A stretch of DNA of 64,000 nt from Anthostomella pinea (GCA_963556695.1 CAUWAG010000007.1:1798001-1862000), one strand, 5' to 3'; shown: positions 23,087 through 31,979, counted from the first letter of the stretch. Program-made: numbers and translations. The notes: generated by a model not told the origin, from the letters alone.

Positions 23087-23668
23087 GGTTTTCCAGGAGC
23101 ATGCATGGATTGATGGTCGTTTGGGCGGAAAATGTCGCTTTGCTAATACTACACAAAAATTAGTATAGGATGACCTGTTCGTCTCCTCTGAATTGATCAT
23201 TTGCTTTTCGGTATAAGCACCCTGGAATAAGCAGTCTTGACCTAGTGATTCGCCGTTGACGTTTATGCCATACCGCTTATGCCAGAAACACAGTTGGTAC
23301 CGTGGTCAGGCAACCTCGAATCACGAGTCACAACTTCCTTTCCGATCTATGTCCTTTAGGTTTATGCCATATATCTATGCCAGGTATAAACAAAGCCATT
23401 ACCGTGACCAGAGTTTCTAGTTTCGAGTCACAACTTCCTTTCCAATCTATCCTTACCGCCCCCACGAAGTTTTAAGAGTTGTAATAATTTCCTTAAAGTT
23501 ATTTAAACGTGTAATATTAAACAGTCGCATATCTACCGTGTCTTTATATCACCGTTTTATATAAGTAGATGTAAACGGTTAAATGCTCGGCTTAACAACG
23601 TTTTACTTTTATGTCAGATGTGGTGGTGGCTCTGGTGTGTAGTTTGAGGTGGTCCGTGCGTCACCATG
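23087..23668. repeat. Intergenic with a local tandem repeat of about 99 bp
   Basis: 23261-23359 and 23360-23450 are two diverged copies of one unit (GTTTATGCCAT at the start, GAGTCACAACTTCCTTTCC near the end). Pieces of the same unit recur near 25400-25440 (TTCGAGTCACAGCTTCC). The preceding motif ATAAGCACCCTGGAATAAGCA at about 23211 recurs at about 27060. 23470-23610 is AT-rich. No gene. Confidence 0.6.
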
Positions 23669-23972
23669 TGTTGAATGGGAGCCGGAGATAAACACCGGAA
23701 GATCTCCAGTGGGGCAGATACGCACGGAGCATCTGACCCACCAAGAAGACAGATAATCAATCTCTGCACGCAGAGCAGAACAAGCAATAGCATCAATCAA
23801 CATCCGTGTATTCAACAGATGTTGATGGATTCTCTTGATTGTTCTTGTTCTGCGTACAGAGACTGATCATCTGTCTTCTTGGTGGGTCAGATGCCCTGTG
23901 CGTCTCTGCCCCACTGGAGATCTTCCGGTGTCTATCTCCGGCTCCCATTCAACAACATCCGTGTATTCAACA
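23669..23972 (-). mobile_element. Family D solo LTR (minus), split by a second one
   Basis: Outer LTR in minus orientation: 23669-23804 plus 23960-23972, TGTTGAATGGGAG at the left and GTGTATTCAACA at the right, about 149 bp in total, matching 7885-8034. Flanking 5-mers CCATG and CCAGG differ at one base. The inner LTR (23805-23954) is inserted near its end. Confidence 0.8.
23805..23954 (+). mobile_element. Family D solo LTR nested in inverted relative (150 bp)
   Basis: Plus-oriented copy, exactly 150 bp like 7885-8034, flanked by the perfect duplication ACATC (23800-23804 and 23955-23959), ending ATTCAACA. Its first 13 bases read CGTGTATTCAACA, the exact inverse of the expected TGTTGAATACACG; the rest is collinear. 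With the outer LTR it forms a near-perfect head-to-head palindrome of about 135-bp arms. Confidence 0.8.
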
Positions 23973-24439
23973 CCAGGCCACCTGTTTAGATAGCGATTCG
24001 TCCCTTCTAGACCACCGACCCGACACGAAAAAGAGGGAACCAACCCGATCCTGATCCATCCCCTGTCCTGACCCCTGTGTGACTTCTCACATTTTATAAT
24101 ATAATAGTATAATGTTTTATCTTTATGCCGTTATAATTTATTAAGTTATTTATAAGTCGTATGTTTAAGTTTTTAACTAGGCTATTAACTTTTTATTAGC
24201 TAGTATAGGCTCTTAAGCTAGCATTTCGTTAGCGTAATTTTCGAGTAGAGACATCTTTATATTAAACGCACGATTCGAAAACTATTCCCTTTTACTTTTT
24301 CTTTTAAGTTATAATCGCGGTCAATTACGGGTTTAAAAAGAGGTATTATTACGGTTTTATGTACCGTAGCTATATATAAGTAGATAAAAATGGTTAAATA
24401 CTCAACTTAACAACCTATTTTTCTATGATATAATAGCAC
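23973..24439. other. Mixed GC-normal and AT-rich spacer, no gene
   Basis: 23973-24090 is GC-normal, the remainder AT-rich with RIP-like composition. No ORF or transposon end recognised. Confidence 0.5.
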
Positions 24440-24690
24440 TATGATAGTTGCTACATCGCTACCATTGGTGATGGTCCTGGGATTACGTAACAGCACGTGC
24501 GTGACCTCCTGGACGACTGGTTGTCCCAGACCCACTAGGGCTCTGAATTGTGGGGCGGACACACTTATCTAGTTGCCCACCAGATTTGGCTATGCCACTC
24601 GATCTTCTTTTTTCTCTTCAGCTAGAGATAGTTATATGTACATATTAAACAAGGGCTTCTATGTCCTATTCACATATACGGAACGTTACA
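24440..24690 (+). mobile_element. Solo LTR, family F, RIP-decayed (251 bp)
   Basis: Starts TATGATAGTTGCTAC, which reads as the start of the LTR at 31499 (TGTGATGGTTCC) with TG to TA changes, and ends ACGGAACGTTACA (31499 copy: ACGGAATCATGACA). Flanks AGCAC (24435-24439) and AGCAT (24691-24695) differ by one C/T. Confidence 0.65.
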
Positions 24691-25705
24691 AGCATAATGC
24701 TTTATTTTTATGCCGTTATACTTTATGGTTTATACTTAAAAATTCTCTTATTTAATACGATTAAGCTGCTTTTTTTTCAACCCGTTTAATTTATTTACGC
24801 CGCTTAATAAAATCCTGCCGAATATATTCATTTCTTTTCGTGGTAAGCAGTTGCTAAAAAGTGAAAGGGAATTGTTGCCGTTCCTTTTAGATTGAGTGGG
24901 TTAACCGTATTTATACGGCTTATTGTAACACTGTGACGACGCTAAGGATGTTCCTGACGTTCGTTCATACCACAGGCTTACGCCAGATATAGTCGAGCAA
25001 GACTCTGTCGCCCAGCTCGAGTGCCTTCCGACCAACGACACGCCGCCTTGAACCTTACCATGTTATAACGTGCTCGCCTTGATTAGCGGGTACCCAGGCG
25101 TCACCCTTTACCGAGCGTCCTTTCATGTCTCTAGACAGGCTCACACTCGACACCGTGCCCCCGTGATGTGACATCACCCATGAACGCGCCAGGCGACATA
25201 ACTTATGCGGACGATGAAAACGGCAGGTATTTGTTGCGCGCGCACGTGCCGATTCGTGTTGCCAGTACATACACTGAGACCTCATTAGTCTCCGTACACC
25301 ACCCGTCTAGCAACCGACAGTATTTATCGAATCGGAATAAGCATCATGGAATGAGCATTGGAAGTGGCGTATCAAACCAGGGCTGTTTATTCCTGTCTGC
25401 TTATTCCAGTTTCGAGTCACAGCTTCCTTTCCGATCATATACTCTCAATCGATGCCTGCCTCTGTCATGATGTTCAGACCCCGGCGCCTTCTCAGTTGCC
25501 ATTGCAGGAGGCGGCACCAGAACCATGGAGACACTGCCTCCGTATCTGCAGGTCTTCGCCATCCAACTTCAGCCATCATCCGACGACCATCTACCATCCA
25601 AACCACCAGCAATAGATCCAGCATCCGCATCCCTCGTTAATATTGCAGATCATCTCATTCCTTCACACTTACACCGCCACCCCCCCCTCCATTCTTACCT
25701 CGACG
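24691..25705. other. Intergenic, no gene seen
   Basis: 24691-24900 is AT-rich. The remainder is GC-normal and upstream of the repeat-bearing gene at 25706; it contains a copy of the TTCGAGTCACA...CTTCCTTTCCGATC element also seen at 23.3-23.45 kb. Confidence 0.5.
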
Positions 25706-26791
25706 ATGTCCGCACCAAGCTCAAACCATTACGGGCAGCCAAGCCCAGAGGAGCGCGCCTTCCGGGAGCGATTCGCCGCGCTCTCACAAAAATGTGCCGA
25801 ACGTGGTATACAGTGGAAGAAGTTTGACAAGATAGCGCGAAGAGCGCTGGGACACGTAAACTATCGGGGATTGTACAATGACAAGAGTGAGCCATGGACA
25901 ATCACATATTTTTTGTCGCTTTGGTGCATTGGAATATGGACGCGGTTGTGTGAGTCCCAATTGTTTTCTGCAGTACTGATGGATGTCTCGGTGGCGCGAC
26001 TGACATACCACAATTCTGCTGTAGTTCCCAACGACAAGAACCTTCCAGGACGACTCGGCGGGTTGCCTTCCGTGATTCGTTCGGAGAAACTCGTGGACCC
26101 ACCAAAGATAGCCGCAATTGTGCTCGATTTATGGGAAGGCCATCGCCTCTTGGGTAACTTGTTCATCGCAGTCGCCAATGCGGTAGCGGACGACTCAGGA
26201 TACCACAGCGCGGAACCTGAAGATCAAGATCGCGACGCAGACAACTCGGGATCCCATCCCCTGGAAGCTAAAGGGCAAGATCACGAGGCAGACACTTCGG
26301 GATCTCGTTCCTCGGAAGCTGAAAAGCAAGATCGCAACACAGACGCCTCGAGATCTCGTTCCCCGGAAGCTGAAGGGCAAGGTCACGACGCAAACAACTC
26401 GGGATTTTGTTCCGAGGAAGCTTATGTGTCAGAAGCCCAAGTTGAGGCAATTCGCTCCTTGGTGGCCGCTGCTCGCGGAATCATCGACAAGTCTCCGACG
26501 TATCGGAAACGCCACAAGACGACCGAGTCTCTACTTGAGCTAATTTACCTCGGTTGGCAGGCAAAGGTCGAAGAACGTGCCAGAAAAAGCAGGGCGAGCG
26601 CAGTATGGGCGAGCACAACATGCCCGAGCATATCTGATGGCGCGAACAGCTGGACATACCCCGGCACCAAGGAACATCTGGACGAGCTCGCCAAGGTTGT
26701 CGAAGATGGCACAGCGGGGGGCGCCGCCCATCATGCATACAAAAAGTTGGGAGGGCTCATCAATGGTGAAAGAACATCCACCACGGAATGA
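25706..26791 (+). CDS. Hypothetical protein with 17-residue tandem repeats
   Basis: Unrecognised protein of 361 aa in a single exon. I chose the ATG at 25706 (MSAPSSNHYG); an in-frame ATG at 25643 would add 21 residues of low plausibility. Residues 1-160 look globular (SPEERAFRERFAALSQ, a Trp-rich hydrophobic stretch, LWEGHRLLGNLFIAVANAVA). Then four tandem 17-residue units follow (51 bp each, 26195-26398) plus a partial fifth, pattern SGS-x-x-x-EA-x-x-QD-x-x-x-D-x-x, hydrophilic and acidic. A helical, Lys/Arg-rich C-terminal part follows (VEAIRSLVAAARGIIDK to LLELIYLGWQAKVEERARK). No signal peptide. It stands alone between transposon relics and may be lineage-specific; a missed intron cannot be excluded. 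Confidence 0.6.
   Translation: MSAPSSNHYGQPSPEERAFRERFAALSQKCAERGIQWKKFDKIARRALGHVNYRGLYNDKSEPWTITYFLSLWCIGIWTRLCESQLFSAVLMDVSVARLTYHNSAVVPNDKNLPGRLGGLPSVIRSEKLVDPPKIAAIVLDLWEGHRLLGNLFIAVANAVADDSGYHSAEPEDQDRDADNSGSHPLEAKGQDHEADTSGSRSSEAEKQDRNTDASRSRSPEAEGQGHDANNSGFCSEEAYVSEAQVEAIRSLVAAARGIIDKSPTYRKRHKTTESLLELIYLGWQAKVEERARKSRASAVWASTTCPSISDGANSWTYPGTKEHLDELAKVVEDGTAGGAAHHAYKKLGGLINGERTSTTE
26195..26424 (+). repeat. In-frame 51-bp minisatellite, 4.5 units
   Basis: Four complete 51-bp units from TCAGGA at 26195 to 26398, then about half a fifth. Units differ at several bases but keep frame and spacing, giving the 17-residue protein repeat. Copy number could vary between strains. Confidence 0.8.
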
Positions 26792-27133
26792 TTCGTTCTT
26801 CATCATGCCCGCGCGCGCATTGGTAACGATTCCAGGTCTGGGGTGAGAATATGGGGGAGAATCCGGGTCTTTAGCCAGCGGTGTGCCCCTGAGACCATAT
26901 TTGTTTGCTTCCTTTCTTCTGTTCCTGGTTCAACCATAGCGATTGTCAGTACTTTCTATACAGAATGATCTATCGAATTGCTCAAGGTCAACGACTTACT
27001 TCACTATTTCGCTCGCTCGCCTGTCAGAAAGGCTGGAACCGATGATGACATATAAATCGAATAAACACCCTGGTATAAGCAGTGTTGATCCCAAAAGCCA
27101 TCTTCGATGTTTATTCCAGAGTGGTTATCCCGG
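26792..27133. other. Intergenic, no gene seen
   Basis: 3' flank of the repeat-bearing gene. Near 27060 it carries ATAAACACCCTGGTATAAGCA, a near copy of the motif at 23211, so the gene is bracketed by two copies of this short element about 3.8 kb apart. Confidence 0.5.
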
Positions 27134-27189
27134 TACCCGCCCAGACTTATTACGTCGGCTAACAAAGACGTAATAAGTCTGGGCGGGTA
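27134..27189. repeat. Perfect 23-bp inverted repeat (hairpin)
   Basis: Arms 27134-27156 and 27167-27189 are exact inverse copies (outer TACCCGCCC..., inner ...TTACGTC) around a 10-nt loop. Overlaps the left end of the MITE-like element that begins at 27186. Confidence 0.9.
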
Positions 27190-27414
27190 TCCCCTTGAGT
27201 GTTCGTTGGAGCCACGTTGTAGTGTACGACCAAGACCACCCCCCAGTCACATTACCCACTGTAGAGAACCAATCGTCGTGCTTGGAACAACCCTAAGCTG
27301 AAGATGGAAGGCTCTGCGTGGTCAGACAAGTGGCTACAGGGCACCGAGGTGATCTCTCATGTGTTGTACCTTATTTTTGGTGAGCTGGTGCCAACGAACA
27401 CTTAAGGGGATACC
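27186..27414. mobile_element. MITE-like element with 24-bp terminal inverted repeats
   Basis: 27187-27209 (GTATCCCCTTGAGTGTTCG...) and 27391-27413 are inverse copies with one mismatch, extendable by one base at each end, bounding 229 bp without an ORF. No convincing target duplication was found, so the class is uncertain. It directly adjoins the hairpin at 27134-27189. Confidence 0.6.
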
Positions 27415-28741
27415 GAGTATATCCCTTGCTCGCTGAACAAGGGCTGTACGGAGACTTTGGAGGTTCAGTGTAGTTGCTTAGCATCAGTCCAGTCCAGTCC
27501 AGACTCTGGAATGGATAGATATTCCGAGTAGAGCCCCGCAGAGGCTCCTCAAGATATCAGGACGGGGAGCTGTAGTCAGTCCAATGTGGCCCAAGAGAGC
27601 CCGTCAGCCGGTACCTGCATAATATTGGGTCCGAAAGGGCTGAGAAGTCGATCTGATATTGTATCTTACGGGAAATCCCGCCGCCTCCTCAACACCGGGT
27701 GTGTTTCGGACGGAGTGGATGTGGAGACATCCGAAGACGAAGACTGAGAATTGGCGGGAAACGCGGTGGGTAAGTAACGAGATGAGACGGGCACTTGACA
27801 ATGGGTCTTCGTTATTGCAAGTGAACTGATACGAACTGTCGCTCTGTCACCGTCCCAGACATACGGTAGGATGGAGCATGGAGGCCACCAAATGCAGATG
27901 GAAATGGCTTTCCATCTGTCGGGGTGGCCCAAGCTCCCTGCTCAGCTCCGGCCCCGGCTTCTGGTTCCCATAGTGGTCAGGTTGTTGCTGGCTGCGAAGC
28001 GTTTCCTGAATATCTTGAATGTCAATCACACGGTAACAGAGCTTCTGTACCTTAGTGACGATCATTCATTGGCGGTGACATTGTGTCGGGACCTCATGGG
28101 ACCCTCATGGGACTTATGGTGCATAATAACGGCCATGCCCTGTCGGCTTTCTGACATGGGCTGTCCGGAGGTATTAGGCGTCGGTCCCTGGAGATCATAT
28201 GCAGGGCAAAGTGTTGAGATGCACAGATCAGCCTCACAATCAATGAGTAAGCCTTTTTGACTTCCAATTCCAGGGCATCGCCCAGCCTGGCAGCGAATGT
28301 CTTGAGCTGTCCTCTGCCTGCAAGAACGAGAAGCAGCACTGTACGCGCGGTGTTGAGGAGCATACTTCCAAGTTACATGCCGGGATTCCTGGCAGAGGAG
28401 CATCATCTGCATCTGTTCCGCAGAGGCTGGTACCGACGATGAGTCTTCTTGTTGAGTTGCATGAGGATTCCGTATAGGTAGTTGACATTGGAGTTGAATG
28501 TCAATTGCCACTGATCAGTGATAGGGGCAATTTGAGTATTTGACCTTGAATCTTTGACTTCTTAGGTTGGAGATGTTCCCGGCTCGAGACGAAAGACCCA
28601 CCTGCACGGCACTGGAACCAAATTCCAGTACGGTAAAAGCTTGGACCAAGAGCAATGACGTCACTTCTACCTTGGAACTGCCCAGGTGCACAACACCGTG
28701 TAATAACGAAAAATACAAAATAATATAAACAGCATATATAA
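27415..28741. other. Intergenic with overlapping ORFs, no secure gene
   Basis: GC-normal. ORFs overlap on both strands around 27.87-28.51 kb. The minus-strand stretch near 28360-28100 (MLLNTARTVLLLVLAGRGQ...) has a helical look that could be the C-terminal end of a Zn-cluster regulator, but no DNA-binding domain or splice-linked exon was found. Confidence 0.45.
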
Positions 28742-28743
28742 TA

Positions 28744-30603
28744 ACGTAGGTCACAAGCGAGCGGCAATTACAAGCGAGCGGCAACTTTTCACCAGCCACC
28801 CAACCTTTCAATCAAGGCTCCTAATTGATCAACCAACAATAATGGCATTGCGTTATAGCGAATCAGACTTACAGCTTGCTGTCCAAGCTAAGCGACGCGA
28901 CCCTCATATTACCATTGGCAAGCTTTCTAAGACTTTCCATGTCCCATATAATACCTTGAAGGCTAGAATCGCCGGCCGACCATCACGACGCGATAGCATG
29001 CCTAATTCTTTGAAACTTACGGTTTCTGAAAAGAATGCCATTTGTTCCTTCATTCTCGACCTGGATGCGCGAGCATTTCCGCCCCGGTACAGTTATGTTG
29101 AAGATATGGCGGATCAATTATTGGCGGCGCGTGGGGCTGGACGCGTTGGAAAGAACTGGACGCGGAACTTCATCAAACGTACACCAGGCCTCCGGACGCG
29201 TTTTCATCGGAAGATAGACTACCAGAGGGTCTTGAACAAGGATCCAGACGCGTATCGCGCGTGGTTTTGCCAAGTTGCAGCGGCAGTCGCGAAATATGGT
29301 ATCCAAGACGCGGATATTTACAACTTCGACGAGACTGGGTTTATGATGGGCATTATTGGGTCCGGCATGGCCGTTACAAGCGCCGAAAGACGTGGCAGGC
29401 CTAGACAAGCTCAGCAAGGCAACAGGGAATGATCTACAGCAATCTCTGCTGTTAATGCTGATGGTTGGGTGGTCCCGCCATTCATCATTCTACAGGGCAA
29501 AACCCACCTCGCGTCATGGTATCGCGACACAATATTACCACGCGATTGGAAGGTGGCCGTGTCCGACAACGGGTGGACCACGAATGAGATTGGTTTGGAA
29601 TAGATTCAGCATTTCGACAAGTATACCAGACCGCATATGACTGCCGGTAAACGCCTCCTCATCCTAGATGGTCACGAAAGCTACCATTCCCAGGTCTTTG
29701 AGGATTATTGTCAGAACAATGGCATTATCACTCTTTGTATGCCTGCCTACTCGTCACACAGGCTCCAGCCTCTAGATGTCAGCTGTTTTAGCCCGCTCAA
29801 ACGAGCTTACGGTCGCATGATTGAGGATCTCATCCGGCGTCATATAACCCACGTTTCAAAAGAGGACTTCCTTGCAGCGTTTTGTGAAGCACACAACGCT
29901 GCTATGACGCCTGGAAACATTCGAGCAGGTTTCAGTACCACTGGACTTGTTCCTTTTGACCCAGAAAGTGTCATTTCAAAGCTGGATGCTGTCGCTGTCA
30001 TACGAACACCGTCGCCAGACCCCAATCTGCCACCCACTACTTGGACTTCGAAGACGCCTACCACCATTAACGAAGCGGTAAACCAATCGGTTTATATCCG
30101 AAACCGAGTCAGAAACCACCAGGGAAGCTCACTTACATCAATAATTGATGCGTTGAGCTCGTTTTCAAAGGCTACATACGGTCTTATGCATAAGGTCGCT
30201 TTGGTTGATTCCCGGGTCCGCGAACTAGAAGAGGCCAATCACCTATTAAGTAAACGCCAGAGAACAAAAAACAAACGTCTAGTGAAAGGAGGAGTACTTT
30301 CTGTTGAAAATGCAGTAGATCTTTAGGCTGCAAAGGATGGTACTGAGCTGGCAAAACAGGAAATGGGTGAAGATAGTCGTCGTCCGAGGCGGGCAGCAGC
30401 GCGTGGGCGACGGTGTGGCGTTTGCGGCAATACTGGCCATAATGCGCGAACTTGTACAATAGAGATAGAAACCTCTGAGGAAGAGGAATCCGATTGATTG
30501 AATTGAACTGAATGCGTTGTGGTGAAGTTATTTGACATGGCAGTTGGAGAGTTCATGACGAGTGCCAACTCGCTTGTAATGTCAACTCGCTTGTCAGCTA
30601 CGT
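28744..30603 (+). mobile_element. Chimeric Fot1/pogo-like transposon, copy 2 (1860 bp)
   Basis: Flanked by TA (28742-28743 and 30604-30605). The right end matches copy 1 (ACGTAGCTGACAAGCGAGTTG read inward). The left end is a different TIR (ACGTAGGTCACAAGCGAGCGG, repeat unit ACAAGCGAGCGGCAA). The first 280 bp or so, including the N-terminal transposase codons, is clearly diverged from copy 1; from about 29030 onward the two are nearly identical. The right flank is decayed Fot1-like DNA (30606-31250), the left flank is unique GC-normal sequence. Confidence 0.92.
28842..30497 (+). pseudogene. Fot1/pogo transposase with three in-frame stops (copy 2)
   Basis: Same 551-codon layout as copy 1: DNA-binding N-terminus, DDE_1 domain (FDETGF, LDGHES, LQPLDVS), C-terminal knuckle CGVCGNTGHNARTC and acidic tail. 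Stops: TGA at 29430-29432 (Trp in copy 1), TAG at 29601-29603 (codon 254, shared with copy 1), TAG at 30324-30326 (Gln in copy 1; CAG to TAG). In the first 65 residues 20 differ from copy 1; in the next roughly 130 only about 3 differ. The knuckle is complete here. Confidence 0.9.
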
Positions 30604-30605
30604 TA

Positions 30606-31250
30606 TTCAGTTTTATATATGAAGTCACTTTTGTGACGGCCTGCACAGACCTTCCCACATGACAAGTGGATACTTCCCAATAGAGGAAGGATCTGACCAG
30701 AGGATCTCCTTAAAGGGGCAACCTCCCACTGTATCTATCTCTCTCTCTCTCTTCCTTTCCTCTCTAGTCTTGATATTCTCGTAAATAGAGTAATAGCTGC
30801 TTGCTGCCGGCCTTATCCCAGCTCCTCAGTAAGCTCACCGTGACAACTTTGGTTAATTTTTAAATATACGAGTTAAAAAAAGCCAATTACCTATTCAGTA
30901 AAGCCCGGAAGATAAAAAATAAACGTTCAACAAAAAGTAAAGTACTTTTTGTTAAAAATGCAGTAAGTTTTTAAGCTGTAAAAGATAGTGCTGAACTAGC
31001 AAGATAAAAAATAGGTAAAGGTAGTCGTTGTTTGAAAAAAGCGGCAGCCTGTAAGTAACGTTATAGGGTTTACCGCAATACTAGCTATAATGTACAAGCT
31101 TATATAATAAAGATGGAAACGTTTAAAGGGGACAAATCTGATTAATTAAATTAAATTAAACGCGTTGTATTAAGCTACTTAATATATTATTTAAAAGTTT
31201 CATAATAGCTTTCAGCTTGCTTATATTTATAGCTTGCTTGTTACTTACGT
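30606..31250 (+). mobile_element. RIP-decayed 3' fragment of a Fot1-like element (copy 3), split by an LTR
   Basis: 30606-30631 and 30851-31250 align base for base with the last roughly 450 bp of copy 2 (30160 onward) with pervasive C-to-T and G-to-A changes: the coding end, zinc-knuckle region, and right TIR ending TTACTTACGT at 31250 followed by TA. Its 5' part is not found left of copy 2. A solo LTR (30632-30845) is inserted in it. Confidence 0.85.
30632..30845 (+). mobile_element. Solo LTR, family A (214 bp)
   Basis: Starts TGTGACGG, ends CCGTGACA, with the perfect 5-bp duplication ACTTT (30627-30631 and 30846-30850). Not RIP-decayed, though inserted into RIP-decayed copy 3. Confidence 0.95.
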
Positions 31251-31498
31251 TATATACTTAAACATCTTTAAATGTTTAAAGTTTAATAAACTATCAAGTG
31301 TATATTAGTCGTAACTAACTATTGTTTTAAAATGAATATTCCAATTTTTCCAACGTTATTAAGTGCTAATTATTAAATTTCTTCGTTAATAGCAAAGAGC
31401 TTTAAACGTTTATATTTAATTCAAACGTTTATAACCCTTTAACTATTTATAAACAGTTAATTATTAATTAACAGCTTAATTACTAGCTGTTAGCTATT

Positions 31499-31740
31499 TG
31501 TGATGGTTCCACCACCCATCAGGTCTAGCAATGGTCTCTATGGTCCCCGGGTCACGTGACTGAGCACGTGACTGATCGGACGATAGGTTGATCCATGCCC
31601 TGGTGGGTCTGGTGGGCGACGACTGCCCACATCTAGCTGCACACCAATTCGGGTGCATCTCCAGATCTTAACCAGAGTTTGTTATACGTTAATAGTTAAT
31701 AAGGGTTGTATCCTTGCAATACATTTACGGAATCATGACA
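31499..31740 (+). mobile_element. Solo LTR, family F (242 bp)
   Basis: Starts TGTGATGGTTCC, ends GGAATCATGACA, with the perfect 5-bp duplication CTATT (31494-31498 and 31741-31745). A decayed relative lies at 24440-24690. Only 13 bp separate it from the next LTR. Confidence 0.92.
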
Positions 31741-31753
31741 CTATTTTACCAGC

Positions 31754-31979
31754 TGTCACGGGCCAGCTTGAAGACTAGGACGAGAATGTCCATCAACATC
31801 TTCAATTGTACAAAAATACTTTAGTGAGGAAGGGAAGAAGGATCTGCAGCACCAGCCAATTCTGCTGGGGTGATAGATCCCAAATCCCGATCCACAATTA
31901 TCTATCAATCTGTGCAGCGGGGCAACGCGTCAACCCCACTGATAACCCTAGTCACCTGATGGATGTCAGATCCATCACA
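31754..31979 (+). mobile_element. Solo LTR-like insertion, family G (226 bp)
   Basis: Starts TGTCACGGGCC, ends GATCCATCACA, with the perfect 5-bp duplication CCAGC (31749-31753 and 31980-31984). No second copy in the window; class inferred from TG...CA ends and duplication length. Orientation is nominal. Confidence 0.85.

Noticed and set aside
27871..28511. Possible Zn-cluster transcription factor on the minus strand (MLLNTARTVLLLVLAGRG...)
   Set aside because: Long ORFs overlap on both strands, no Zn2Cys6 domain and no in-phase exon chain could be found.
29118..30658. ORFs on the minus strand across transposon copy 2
   Set aside because: Reverse-strand shadows of the transposase, identical in kind to those opposite copy 1.
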